Positions 1-11,138 of a stretch of DNA of 64,000 nucleotides are shown one piece after another. The notes below the pieces were generated by a model that saw only the letters and a list, made by a program, of their open reading frames with translations, was not told the DNA's origin and searched no databases. The DNA comes from Ehretia macrophylla (Eukaryota; Streptophyta; Magnoliopsida; Boraginales; Ehretiaceae), in assembly GCA_037974665.1 (NCBI GenBank), contig CM075767.1:26933498-26997497 (forward strand). Direction: 5' to 3'. Numbering within the stretch: the stretch's first letter is position 1; every line of letters starts with the position of its first letter. Position numbers and translations under genes: made by a program.

Positions 1-660
1 TAGCGTAGTTCGCATATAATAACAGCTATCAGGCCACTATCGGGATGGCCCCATTTGAGGCATTGTATGGACGTAAGTATCGATCCCCAATTTACTGGGA
101 TGAAGTAGGTGGACGAAGACTTTCGACCCGACCCTGCTGCCAGAACTTATGAAGACTGTTGATAATGTCTACCTCATCCGGAAACGGATGCTTACCGCCC
201 AAAGCAGGCAGAAAAGTTATGCAGACCGACGGAGACAGAATCTAGAGTTTTGAGGTCGGCGACAAGGTACTCTTGAAGTTATCACCTCGGAGGGGACTGA
301 TTAAACATGGCAAGGGTGGAAAGTTGAGCCCGAGGTTTGTAGGACCATTTGGGATAATTGAGAAGGTTGGCAAATTGGCGTATCGTCTTGAACTACCCCA
401 AAACCTCTCCAATATTCATGATCCATTCCATGTCTCAATGCTACGGAAGTATCACCTTGATCTATCACACATCTTTGAGCCAGAGCCGTTGCAGCTTCGA
501 GAGAACTTGTCTTATGAAGAAAAGCCTATTCGAATTCTAGACGAACAAGATTGAGAATTGCGCAACAAGTCGATACCGATGGTGAAAGTGTTGTGGGACC
601 ACCATGGAGTCGAAGAAGCAACGTGGGAAAGGCGAGACCAGATGGAGCAGTAGTATCCGA
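1..660 (+). pseudogene. Integrase C-terminus and chromodomain tail of element A (fossil)
   Basis: The reading frames contain the hallmarks of the end of a chromovirus pol gene: a NNSYQATIGMAP-like integrase stretch, then SPRRGLIKHGKGGKLSPRFVG, then FHVSMLRKYHLD, and finally a tail resembling the chromodomain end (VLWDHHGVEEATWE-like). In this family integrase joins the cDNA to the host chromosome and the chromodomain is thought to steer it to heterochromatin. The remnant is broken and is treated as a fossil. Confidence 0.85.
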
Positions 661-681
661 CATTATTTCAAAGGTAATATT

Positions 682-717
682 GAATTTCTGGAAGAAATTC
701 CTTTAACGAGGGGAGGA
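682..717 (+). promoter_or_regulatory. Hairpin plus polypurine tract of element A
   Basis: GAATTTCTGGAAGAAATTC (682-700) is a perfect 8-bp inverted repeat around GGA. It is followed at once by a purine-rich tract ending in GAGGGGAGGA, which abuts the TGTGAG start of the LTR. The purine tract is the expected primer for plus-strand DNA synthesis. The hairpin has counterparts at the same place in families B, B2 and C. Confidence 0.75.
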
Positions 718-756
718 TGTGAGACCTGACCTCGATTTGCATGCGATACCTCATTT

Positions 757-920
757 CGTGTGTCCTAACCTTGAATTACGTGCCTTGACCAAGGTTTAAG
801 AGTCGTGTCTTGATTTACGTGCATTTATTTAGAGTTGCGTGCATTTACTTGGAATACGTGCATTCGTCTCGTAGTTCGTGCCTTACCTCGTAGTACGTAC
901 CCTAAACCTAGGAAAGCGTG
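757..920 (+). repeat. CGTG array with about 20-bp spacing
   Basis: CGTG cores (one degraded to CGTA) start near 757, 779, 804, 818, 838, 857, 877, 896 and 917, a mean spacing close to 20 bp. Several are ACGTGC and are followed by a short T-rich stretch. The array lies at the start of the LTR, where the U3 promoter or enhancer is expected. ACGTG is the core recognised by plant bZIP factors, but binding here is inference. Confidence 0.7.
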
Positions 921-3041
921 CCTGTACGCTAATCAATAAAGAATTCTACACAAAGCACTAGACTATTAAATAATCCTACAAACTCTACTAACTCTTATTT
1001 TAATCCTAAGTCAAATTCAATTCAATATTTTAATGTTCAAACATTCTTTATTCTTATTCTTTATTCCTATTCTTTTTGCAAAACTCATGCACCTCAAAAT
1101 TCCACACTTATTATAACCCATAATACCTTAATTTGAATCTGAAATTTCAGATTTTTAAGCTCCTTGGTCGGCCAAACCAAGGCCTTGTGACATGCTTTGC
1201 AATTTAAAAATCATCATAGAGATTTTATGACACAAGCTCAAGACACCATGCAATAAAAAACTCCAAAATATCCTACCCAAAGCCACCATTCTCGGACAAT
1301 GCAATGCCATGCCAAAAAAACAATTCAAAATGCTTCAAAAGACAACACAAAATCAGATTTTTGCAAGCCTATAGCTGACCACATGCGCAAACATACCATT
1401 TCTTTCTCTTAAGCTCTCATTCTCTCATTTTCTCTCTCTCTCTCTCTCGGCCAAGGCTGCATCCTTAAGCTCCATAGCTTAAGCTCTCATTCTAAGGCTC
1501 TCCTAGATACTCAAAGACTCTAAGGAACTCGACCATAGCAGACTAAGCAAGCAAGAAGCAAGAAAAGATGCATGCAAGCTCATAGAACTCTTCATTTTGG
1601 CCCTAGGTATGTTTTGATAGCTTTTCTTTCATTTCTTTTTGTTCTAATAACATGCACATGCTAAGAACATGATAACTAAGCTAGGAATTAAAGAACCGCA
1701 AGCTATCTCTAGGCCAAGCAAGGAGAGAAGACATCTTTTGTGCATCTTCAAGAGCATTGTGCATCTTCATTTGTCATCTTGCTAAGGTGAGGGTTAAACT
1801 CCTTTAAAAGCTTTCAAAAATCACATGCATGCTTTCATATGACTATATTTGCCTCTGTAGTTGTTGTGTATTTGTGTATATGAGCTTATAAGCTTTCAAA
1901 ACTCCTTTAAAAGCTTTCAAAAATCACTGAAATTGGAGATTGTTTGCTTGTCTGATAGAATGTGGGAAAACAGACCATTGCAGTGAGGGTTTTGTTTAGT
2001 GATGTGATTAGAATCATGTTGAGACCTTGCTTGGGGTATTGAATGCTTGGAATTGTGGTACTTGGATGTTGTGTGGACTGTTATGGTTGGTTGAAGTTGC
2101 TTAATGTGATTGATGCATGGTTTGGAATCATTAATTGATGAATGGTATACTTAATCGCACGTTTAAGCACGGAATTGAGACCCTAACGCTTATGACTTTT
2201 GTTAAGAGATGGCCTATTGGTTAAATGTGTCAAATTGTGTGGTTAATAGGCTGCCCGTATTTGTCCTTATATCTCTAAATGTGATATTCGATGACTGCAT
2301 GTTGCTAAGTGAGCTACTCTTGTGTCCGGTCTCTTGTAAACGTCGTTGCATGCTTGTATAAACTTATGACTTGATACGTGAACCCCGAAATGAGTTATAG
2401 GACTTGATTTACATGCGTTACTCGGCTGCCCGTTTAATGTTAATATGACTCTACATGTTTTACAAAATGAAAATTCACGTCAAAGCATGCCTCAAGTGTT
2501 TACCTATCTAAGTGCGATCTTATAAATGCTCGGAGGCAACCTAATTGTTGTCCTCTTAATGTGATGTGTTAAATGTTATAATTGTGCATTGCATACAAGG
2601 TTGCAACCTTTCTTTCTGGCATGGTAGCGTTTCACGCACACCGAGCGGCATCGGGCTTACCAGTGCTACCGTGACTGCCATGGTCCAATTCTCTCTCTTG
2701 CTTGGGGGCTAGACTTCCTCGGAGAGTTGGGTCGTAGGATTTCAGGGTACATCCGGAGTACACCCATTAGGCGTGATAAGTGGATGATTTGAAGTCGGCC
2801 GCAACAACTGTTATTAGAAATGAATTGAGAGCAAAAGCTCACCGTATCCTTTTCACTATGTGATTAAGTACTCTCGCTTGGTTCCTAGAGGACCTCAGGG
2901 AGGAAAGACGGGTAATTGTGTTCGTTTATATTTATATTATGTTATAAACTTACTTGTGTTATATGTCATGCTTTCAAAAAGGGTTTTCATAGTTAATAGG
3001 AAAAAAAGGGTTTTCAAAACATATTTCGCGTTTCCTCTCGC

Positions 3042-3059
3042 TGAGTTTATAAGGACTCA
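3042..3059 (+). promoter_or_regulatory. LTR hairpin, family A version
   Basis: TGAGT (3042-3046) pairs with ACTCA (3055-3059) around an 8-nt loop. About 15 nt further on is TATCTCAG. The position, roughly 720 nt before the LTR 3' end, and the following CAG match hairpins in families B, C and D. Confidence 0.55.
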
Positions 3060-3949
3060 CCCTCTTTTATTATCTCAGATGAAGAAAATCAGGAACATGT
3101 ACCCAAGGATAACGTGCCTATTGATTATTCCTTGGAGTGATTGCCTGCCCTACATGTCTTACTTGACTGTGACTATTTTGTGAACGATATGTTTGTTTTG
3201 AAGACTACCTCTTATGTTGTTTATCGTTGTTATTGTAAATGACACCCGTTGTAATTTTGGGTCTAATTTTGGTTTGTACTGACTATAACTAGACAGACAC
3301 TCTTTTGGTCATTTTGCTATAACCACTTTGATTAGTAGCTACTACAGGCTTATGAAGTATTAGGAAATGAGCCAAGTAAAATGAATCTATCCAATCTTAA
3401 GCAGGTACACATTTGTAGGCTAAGGGATATCAGACAGTTGTGTAACAGGAATTAACAAATAAATGGGACATAGTTTCCATGCTAGGTGTTAATCAAACGA
3501 GACCTTGAGATAAATAGTAGGCATATCAGTTGGTGATAAATAGTAATCTTAGTTGGAATCGAATTTGGGATTGAAAGTTTTGAGGCGTTTAGAAAATTAG
3601 GTCAAACTAAAGAGCCCAATTACAGCCGTTATGCTGCCGATTTTTCGGAAAGCTTTTGGAGTTCTAGTCTAACGGATTAGCTTAACCTTCGGCAATCAGT
3701 TTTAGCTATAATATAATGAGAACGATTAGTTCACACCTTAGTCTAGCCTCTATAGGTCTGGTTTGGGACGTGACAAACTAGACATAAAGTGATTCCTAAT
3801 AATTCACAATAAGACAAGCCTAACGCGACTAAAGCAATTTCCTCTAATAAAGGAAATCTTACTTATTACAAACAGACAAACGAGACATGACTTAAAGGGA
3901 ATCTGAAGTGACAAATGATTCTTGCCATATCCTATTATTACAACATGAC

Positions 3950-6700
3950 AAACCTATTTACATGACACGAAGCTTCATCATGGGGTTCACACGGGATTCC
4001 TGGAATCCTATCTTCAATGAGTCACCATCTATTGTTATTGAGATCGATATCATTCCACTGCTGACTATTTTGGCTAAGATCACCCCCTCACGGGTCGGAT
4101 TTACCAAGCATACAGTTTTCTCAGATGGTGGTGTGCGACAGAGAATATCGAGAAAATCAGCAAGGATATTCTCTTTGCTTGGGATGTGTGGCATTGTTCA
4201 ATTGAACTGGGAAATCTATTCTATCCATCGGATGAGTTGTGGATCCGGAATATTATTCTGCTTTCTTTTGAGAACTCCCTAAAATCCTTTAAAATCTGTT
4301 TCAATAATAAAAGGATTTTGAGCAAGATAAAACTTGAATTTTTTGATTCCCTGAATAACTGCAAGAACTTCTCTTTTGAAATAGGGATAGTTACGTTGTG
4401 CTGGCGTGAAAGATCCTGACTTGTAACCACAGACTTGTCTGTGTCCATTGTCTTCTTCAATGAGGACTGCTGCCCAAAAATCAAGGGAAGCATCAGTCTG
4501 AAAAATGAGTTGTCCTGGACCTGGGATCTTGAGATGAAGAAGTGCCTTGCATAACTCCTTTAGCTTTTGAACTGTAACTGTGGCTTCTGGAGACCAATTT
4601 CCAATGTTGGATTTTCAGTGGTACTTGGATATCTGGCTGGTGTAGTAGGCCAAGGATGGAACATGCGATGAGCCATAATTGATCAATCCAAGGAATGGCT
4701 AGATCTGAGTAACAGTTATGAGTTTATCAAGAAAGTCGTGGACTTTGCTTGATATGTGGTCCTGTAAAAGAATGTGTCCTCTCTTATCTGCAAACCAAGA
4801 AAATCAATAGCATTTAAACCAATTTTCATCTTGGATTCAGTAAGAACTAATCCATGCTGGTAGGTTAGTTCCTGGAATTGTCGGAGATGCTGGTGGTGTT
4901 CTTCAGCTGTGTTACTGAATACCAGAACATCATCAATGTAACCAATACAGTGTTGCACAAGGGGTCAGTATACATCATCTATTCTGTGTTGGAACTCGGA
5001 CGGTGCATTCTTGAGACCGAATAGCATGACATTTCATTTATAATGACCTTGTGGAACAATAAAATACCAATTTGCCAAAATTCAGATTTCATATCAAATT
5101 TAGAGAAGAATTTGGCTTTGGACTGCTTCTGAAGGAGATGTTCATTTCTCGGAAGAGGGTATCTGATATCCTGCAATTGATTATTGAGTTGACGATAATC
5201 TATCACCAATATTTTCTTTCCTCGGACTTGTTCAGATCTTTTGTTGACATAAGAGGCATGACTTGCCCATGGAGATCTGGATGGTCGGATGAGACCTTGC
5301 TCAAGTAGTGTCTGAATTTTAGCTTGACAAATATATTCATCTTTTGGCATTCCTAGATAAAAGGCGGTTTGGTGTGGCATCTGCCAATTTTCTTTGTAAG
5401 GTCGAGAGACAAAGTGTTTGTCTCTTTCCCAAAACTTGCTTGGAAGATCACCGCAACAGGAAAGGATGAGGTTTCTTTCTTCAGCAAATTCATCATCTTA
5501 AATGGCTAAAACTTGTGAAGGTAATTTCTGTAAGGATACCCAAGGGGTATACTAATTATGCAGGAATTTGAAACCATCTGTCTGAAATGAGAATGGAGCA
5601 AGTAAGGTGAGGAAATCCATTCCTAAGAGAATATCTTCATAGCATTGATCATACTGGAAAAAGCTGTGTCGAACTGAGACATCTAGGGATAAGTGTTTGG
5701 GAATGGTCATGGAATGTGTTTAACTTGCAAATCCACTACCAGAAACAGTGGTAAAGGTTGCTCTGGAGGATATCCAAAATTCAGGAAGAAGACACTTGGA
5801 TTTCATGAAAGAAATACATGAACCTGTGTCTAGAAGTGCAGTAACGGTGATAGGAACATATCCTGGAGGGTTTACAACAAGCTTTATGTTTGGCTTATAG
5901 ATTTGTCCTAGGGTAAAGGTAGCTTTGGAAGTGGTAAGGATTGGTTGTTAAGTGGTTTTGTGTATTTTGGCTATGGAGAGGGTTGGTTCATAATTAGAGG
6001 ATTCGGATTCTGAGGTGAGATATGAGGATAAGGTTGTATCAAGGTTAAGGACGGCTTGATCTGGTTCGGAAGTCCATGTGTATAGCTAGTCATCAATGTC
6101 TTGAGTTGAGATGAACTGGACAAGTTTTTGCTGGTAGCTTCTTGGACTTCTTAAGGTAACAATCATTTGAAAAATGTCCTTTCTTTGCACAAACAAAACA
6201 TTTAGTGGAAGAGGAAGGTTTTGCTCTTTTCCTCACAAATCTGAACTTCTTGAAAGGTTTTTTGGACTTGTGAAACCTTTTCTGATGTTTGTGCTTCTTG
6301 TATTTGTGACACGAACATAGAGAGTAGTTGTGAGTATGACAGCCAAACTTTTGGAAATCTTTTTTGCAAAAAGTATCCATTGTTTTTTGCTCGTTGCTTT
6401 TGAGAAGCTTGCCAAGTCGTTTGGACTCGCACTGATCTTGATGGAGTTTTCTGGCCATCTGGTACAAGTGAGCAAGACTCACCTGTCTTAGAACTGCAAT
6501 ATTGGCTCGTTTGAACTCTATTTCGAGCAATTCAGGAAGAGGTTGTGGCATGTTAAAGATGAACGCCTTCTTGATGGTTTCTGTATTTTTTCCAAATATA
6601 AAATATAGAGGTGAACAAGATTTATTGGTCGAAAGTCCTCGGGTAAATATGTGCCTGGATAACCAAGCATTGTTGTAATAAATAACTATAACAGTCATTT
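3950..6700 (-). mobile_element. Endogenous caulimovirid (plant pararetrovirus) fossil
   Basis: Read on the minus strand, the block gives, in viral order, a basic coat-protein tail with a CCHC zinc knuckle (CFVCAKKGHFSNDC), an aspartic-protease-like region, reverse transcriptase (SKFDMKSEFWQIGI, then CIGYIDDVLVFS) and an RNase H tail (HIPSKENILADF). There are no LTRs and no integrase, which fits Caulimoviridae rather than Gypsy or Copia. The genus is not resolved; a florendovirus-like or petuvirus-like origin is possible. It is heavily broken, with many interruptions, and looks old. The left junction with element A lies somewhere in 3776-3950, where I see no other feature. Confidence 0.85.
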
Positions 6701-6790
6701 AAATTTAATTAGCGAAGAAAGATTGCTAACCAAGCATTGTTATGATAGATACTTATAACAACCATTGAAATTTAATTTAGAGAAGAAAGA
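6661..6790. repeat. Two-copy tandem repeat, period 67 bp
   Basis: A unit starting AACCAAGCATTGTT occurs at 6661 and again at 6728. The copies differ at scattered sites and end in similar GAAGAAAGA stretches. It sits at the upstream end of the caulimovirid coat-protein region and may be a local duplication within the viral DNA or its flank. Confidence 0.7.
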
Positions 6791-7560
6791 AAATAGAATT
6801 TTAAAATAGATATGAAACAGAACAAAAACAAAAGAACAATTATAAATTTAATTTTTGAATTCAAAATAAAATATACAATAATAAATATGAGATATAAAGT
6901 GATGGTCAAATGATTCTTCGCTTTTGAATACCCATGTTTGGTAGTACCAATGCTCCAATTTCAGCGGTCCTCTACAAATAAGCATTGGTTAGAATAGGAA
7001 GAAAACAATTTTAAAAGGCAATGAAACCAAATGAAAACAATAGAATTACTAAATTAAGAAATAAAATATAAAATGAGATAGATAGATATAAAGTTAGTGT
7101 CTATGCATACTTCATGATCACATATAACTTAATCCGTTGATGTATTTCATTGTCATCTCAAGTATTTCCTAGAAGTAAACAGTTCAACATACATACATAA
7201 CAGTTGTCCCTTTGCATCATTCATAATAAAATATGTATCTTTTTATTCTTCATAAAAAAATGAGAGGGAAATATATTACCGCTTTCTTCAATTCTAAGGG
7301 ACCCAATTGCAAAACTTCCATCTAAAAATTTCTTAGCAAAATATACCCATTAAATTAATGATTCGCTATCTAGAAGAAATGGATATGCTAGCAATAACTC
7401 AAATCATATAAGAAAATTTGGATGGAAAACATAAGAGGCATAAGTAAAACATTAATCAAAGGTGTTTGGTGTACTTTCACTAGACATTATTTCCGCATCA
7501 AGAATTTTTAAATTGTTTAACCTTGCCAAATAACCTAATTCACCCCCTCTTAGGTTATCA
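6791..7560. other. AT-rich DNA without a recognised gene
   Basis: This very AT-rich stretch lies between the caulimovirid coat-protein relic and the mitochondrial-like DNA. It could be the viral intergenic region or plain nuclear flank. I see no coding region. It ends with a small hairpin at 7531-7557. Confidence 0.5.
7531..7557. repeat. Perfect 8-bp hairpin around a C-rich loop
   Basis: TAACCTAA and TTAGGTTA enclose TTCACCCCCTC. On the minus strand the core reads GAGGGGGTGAATTAGG, a string I recall as common in plant repeats, although I cannot name its family here. It may mark another old repeat at the left edge of the mitochondrial insertion. Confidence 0.5.
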
Positions 7561-7889
7561 AGGACCAACAAAGCACACTCCGCGGCATCAGAAATCATCG
7601 GTGATTATGCGAAAGACAAGATAGGCCAGCCGGGAAGGCCTCAATTCATGCCTTGTTCTTGCTTGCTCTTAAAACCTCCCTTCTAGTCCTTGCTACTGTT
7701 CCTAAGTCAGATTCAAAGCTCTTTGATATAATAATTTCAATGTTGAGAATTTGGCTTTAGATTGATTTATGGATAAATATATAAGAAAAGTATTTGAGAA
7801 TGAAACTGCCTTTTCCAGTTCTATACTAGCTACTATTGGAATTTCCCATTGCTGTTGTAGTATGCTCTGGCTAGTGTCAAAATGTCTAA

Positions 7890-10106
7890 TTGTGAATGAG
7901 CAGGTCGTTTTGGTACTATAATTTTCTTACTTCCTGTGTGGGCTTATCGGCGGGCTAAACTAATCATTGGATACTCCAAACTTTCGATCTAAGCCACTTT
8001 TCGTTAGCGATAAATCGACACACATTGATATAGGATGTTGGGGGCACTTGTGTATCCTGGGGCGAGGCCCATCTGTATCATGCTTTGTTTGACCCACTCT
8101 GTAATCTCAACATAGGTGTCACCTGCCATTGCTGGATTAGCGATTTCGGCTTTCCTTGTGGTTCCCATAAAATATGTATGGATTTCTCTATTGACCCCTA
8201 AAAAAGAAAGCTTTTCGTGCCCTCCAAAAGTTGTTTATTTCTCTCGATATGCAGAAGGGAGAGCATGCCCTATCTCAGGCAGTATATCAATCGGTAACGA
8301 TTTTACTAGAGCATGTCCAATTGAAACTCTAATCCCAACCTCTTTTGAAGGAACTCCAAAAATACTTTACTTCAGAGCGGGGAATTTTCCTACAAGTGAG
8401 CACCAACTCAAATGTGTTTAAAAATGGCTATACCCCCGCCTAGATAAAATTACAACTTTCTTGCAACCTCGTGGGAGACATTGGATGTTGTCAACCAGCC
8501 TTAAAATGCTAAAAAAAAAAATAGATTCCTCCTTTGACTTTGTTTTTGCTCTCCTCTGTCTCTGGTAGACTAAGCTTGATCCTACTTTGCGAGTAGAGAC
8601 AGCAGGTCTAGGTATTATTTTTTTTGTCTGAAGGAACATGGTAGCCCAAATCTAGCTAAGAAATTCTATCTCATTCTGATTTCGTTTTGAGATAAATAGG
8701 TGGGGCGAGGCTAAGACAAGATATGGGACTTCCCATGCTAAGTTGTTTCAAATCTATGTACTAAGTAATTGAATTCGGCAGTGCTGCTTGCTATGAGCTA
8801 GATTTGTGGGTACAAGGGTAAAGAAACGGGCAGGGCTACCTTTCCGTTGGAAATCCTATACCTGAGTGCTATTTGATCAAAGTGAGTTGTAACTAAGCTT
8901 TATTTAGTTGCTCTCATATTGAAGTATGTGGATAACTCATCGTCGTGAGATCGGTTGGCCCCCTTCATAAAGAAGGTTGGTGAGTAGGATCACAAGTGCG
9001 AAATGTCAAAGGTAAGTTACAATCTTGTATTGTGGGTGGAAGAAAAAAGAAAAAGAAAAGGCTTCGAGGATCTAGAAGGATCTAGTTTCCACCGGTTTAT
9101 ACTTTGTAGGTTCCTGGGGAAAACTTGTAAATATGCGAAAAAATAGCCCTTTATTTTGGTGGTGTACAGTTGTGGTTTTGGAATCAATCTTTCTAGAGCC
9201 CAGCTGAAATTGACAATTTAAAAAGGGCTATTCGATAGAATAATAGATCCGAAGGGGCCATTTCTCCTCGAGTCGATTATGTGTTGGATCCAGGCTAAGA
9301 ACTAAGGATAGTTATATGCTTAACACATAGGATTTCCAATTTTCCAGTGGAATCCCGCAAAGCTTCGTCCATAAGCGGTCCGTAGAGTGGTTTGCCCCTA
9401 TAACCGACTTTCTATCTCTAACCCGAAGTGCAGCTTGGATTCTAGTATGTGACTGAGGATGCGTATCGTATGGGGCATTCGAATGGAGCGAATTTGAAAG
9501 GATTTATTTGTGCAAAGAGGGCCAGGCCATAGCATAGGACATTCAACTGAAAGGATTGATCTCATACTATTGAGCCGCTAGAGGAATTGGCATAATAAAG
9601 TTGGAAAATTGACTCATTCTAGCTCTCATCTACTTCAACCACTAAGCTCTTCGCTCCTTCAATTAAGAATAAAAAATCTCACCTTTTCTGGCATAAACAT
9701 ATAGCATGTGTGCCGTAAGGTCAATCACTCTCAGTTCTTCTTTAGAAATTTTTGAACATTATATAGAGCTCTTATCGGCTTGAGGCTTCTTTTCAAGCCT
9801 TTTCAAGCTGAGTAGAAATATCGTAAGAGAATAAAAGAAATGTACGCCCAGTTCACTAGGTTCTACCACTGCAGGGCCCAGTTGTCATTATCCTTTTACT
9901 AAAGTCATCCAAGGGACAGGATCCCAGACTTTCAAATGCGGATTGGGGCTATCTTTAAGAAGCGGTGGTCATACTCTTGTATGGCTCCGCATGGGGTGAC
10001 GTGGAAGCCCCATTCTCCACCTTAAGAGGGCCGATGGTCGAATATATCGTTAGGAGAGGTTCTCATCATGACCGTTGAGGTTGTGGTGGTGGAAGCTTCT
10101 ATTTAA
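7890..10106. other. Mitochondrial-like block, no recognised gene
   Basis: The composition is mitochondrial-like throughout. A string near 7890 (AATTGTGAATGAGC) recurs near 23755, another mitochondrial-like block, which supports a common source. Short open frames occur on both strands, but none matches a protein I recognise. Confidence 0.55.
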
Positions 10107-10395
10107 TTGTTGAACATGCAACAGTTATTTCGATCGCTTCTTAGGATAGAACCAATATTTATAGGAAAAGTAGCTTCCAATAGTTCGACCTTTTCCATTT
10201 TCAATAGAATTTTCGGAGTTTTGCTTGTCACTATAGTTTTGTTTTTTTTATCTTTTTTATCTGAAAATGGGTTTGATTTGCTTCACCTATCATCCTTTCT
10301 TCAAATGCTTCTTTTCTTCATCAAAACTCATGCTAATAGGAGTGACACTAACGGCCTTAGCCAGGTCCTGTCATCTGTTTAATAGGGTTCGTCAT
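10107..10395 (+). pseudogene. sdh3: sdh3 relic (succinate dehydrogenase membrane subunit)
   Basis: The translation contains [20 protein letters not shown], which resembles the first membrane helix of plant mitochondrial Sdh3 (STFPISHRISGAFLATIV in my memory). In another frame comes [12 protein letters not shown]...[27 protein letters not shown], which resembles the rest of the protein (LICFTYENFY, SSKLILISVEITALALSYHLYNGVRH). Sdh3 anchors complex II in the inner mitochondrial membrane and helps bind haem and quinone. The two parts are out of frame with each other, with the shift close to 10265, and the usual N-terminus is replaced. The C-terminus is lost at the junction with cox1, so the gene is dead. 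The family assignment rests on recalled sequence. Confidence 0.75.
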
Positions 10396-10545
10396 ATTGT
10401 TTTGACTCTTTCGAGAAAACCAGTCTTCTGGTATCTAGGCATGGTTTATGCCATGATCAGTATAGGTGTTCTTGGATTTCTTGTTTGGGCTTATCATATG
10501 TTTACTGTGGGCTTTGACGTTGATACTCGTGCCTACTTCACCACT
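10396..10545 (+). pseudogene. cox1: Internal fragment of mitochondrial cox1
   Basis: In frame with the second part of the sdh3 relic, the sequence encodes [20 protein letters not shown] and then [20 protein letters not shown], continuing [11 protein letters not shown]. This is an internal part of cytochrome c oxidase subunit 1, whose usual sequence has [19 protein letters not shown] and [16 protein letters not shown]. Cox1 is the catalytic subunit of complex IV; the piece includes one histidine of the copper-B site region (here YH rather than HH). Only about 50 codons remain. The changes G to W, H to Y and L to F would not be expected in a working copy. The join to sdh3 lies near a shared TCAT. 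Confidence 0.88.
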
Positions 10546-11138
10546 TGGCAAATCCTAATCCAACGCGGGGAATGCCAAGCTATACGAAGGCTGCTCATCT
10601 GGGCTTTTCCGGGCTTATGTGGCTCATCGTGGGTGTTTGGGAGTTTCCTTTGGATTCTTTTTCATATGGTCCAAACGGAGACTGATATGTTGCCCCGTGG
10701 GACTTCGAGGGACGCATCATCTTCGGTACCTTTCCAACAACCACATGGGACTCCGAAGATTCCCCAGGACCTCCTTTGGAATGAGCTAGACCAGCCTCTG
10801 CTAGAGGAGAATGAGTGCATTTTACAGCTCTGGGCAAAGCTCGTAGACCGATTGGATTTTTGAAATCAAAATGTCCCCAATACTCTTCGCTTCGAGCACA
10901 AGGTTCAAACCCATGTGGATGTCGAGATAGAACTCGAAAATGACTTCGCATGGAAGGATATCACTCCCGAGAAATAAATAAATCTCAGGAGGAAATCCGA
11001 GAATTCGTGCTCTTTACCAGAAGGGGCAAACCCATCAAGGAGGCAGTTCTTGAAGAATTCCTATTGAAAATGAAGGGAGACTTCAAGAACAGTAGACCCT
11101 TTCGCTGCCTTAAAAAGGCTATCAAGAGCTATAACCTC
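10546..11138 (+). pseudogene. Uncharacterised mitochondrial-type ORF fused behind cox1
   Basis: The open frame runs on from cox1 through a hydrophobic helix ([20 protein letters not shown] and following) into [20 protein letters not shown] and a Glu- and Leu-rich tail ending near 10863. A different frame then gives EEIREFVLFTRRGKPIKEAV and a basic stretch to about 11130. I recall [17 protein letters not shown]-like sequence from uncharacterised plant mitochondrial ORFs but cannot name a function. The frame change after 10863 and the family B solo LTR directly afterwards show that the copy is not functional. The whole sdh3-cox1-ORF chain probably arose in the mitochondrion by recombination. 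Confidence 0.6.

Larger units (their letters stand above)
1..3775 (+). mobile_element. 3' end of a Tekay/Del-like chromovirus (family A)
   Basis: This is the right-hand end of a Ty3/Gypsy LTR retrotransposon cut by the window edge. In order it holds the C-terminal part of integrase, a chromodomain-type tail, a polypurine tract and a complete 3' LTR. The coding part aligns by eye with the same region of the other chromoviruses in the window, so the family assignment is good. The 5-bp sequence after the LTR is AACTA, but the matching left flank lies outside the window. The coding remnant is broken, with a few interruptions in the short stretch visible. Confidence 0.88.
718..3775 (+). repeat. 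3' LTR of element A
   Basis: The repeat starts with TGTGAGACC right after the polypurine tract and ends with GGGACGTGACA, giving TG...CA ends and a length of about 3.06 kb. It contains a CGTG array near its start, a CT microsatellite (1431-1448), an exact 28-bp direct repeat (1797-1824 and 1900-1927), a GTAC-type palindromic block (2726-2766) and a hairpin (3042-3059). The partner LTR lies outside the window, so no age can be given. The right end is supported by similarity to the ends of families B and D. Confidence 0.8.

Noticed and set aside
8116-8421. A 101-codon plus-strand frame and an opposite-strand coding-like stretch in 8100-8250
   Set aside because: Neither resembles a protein I know, and stops interrupt the minus-strand reading; left as unassigned mitochondrial-like DNA.
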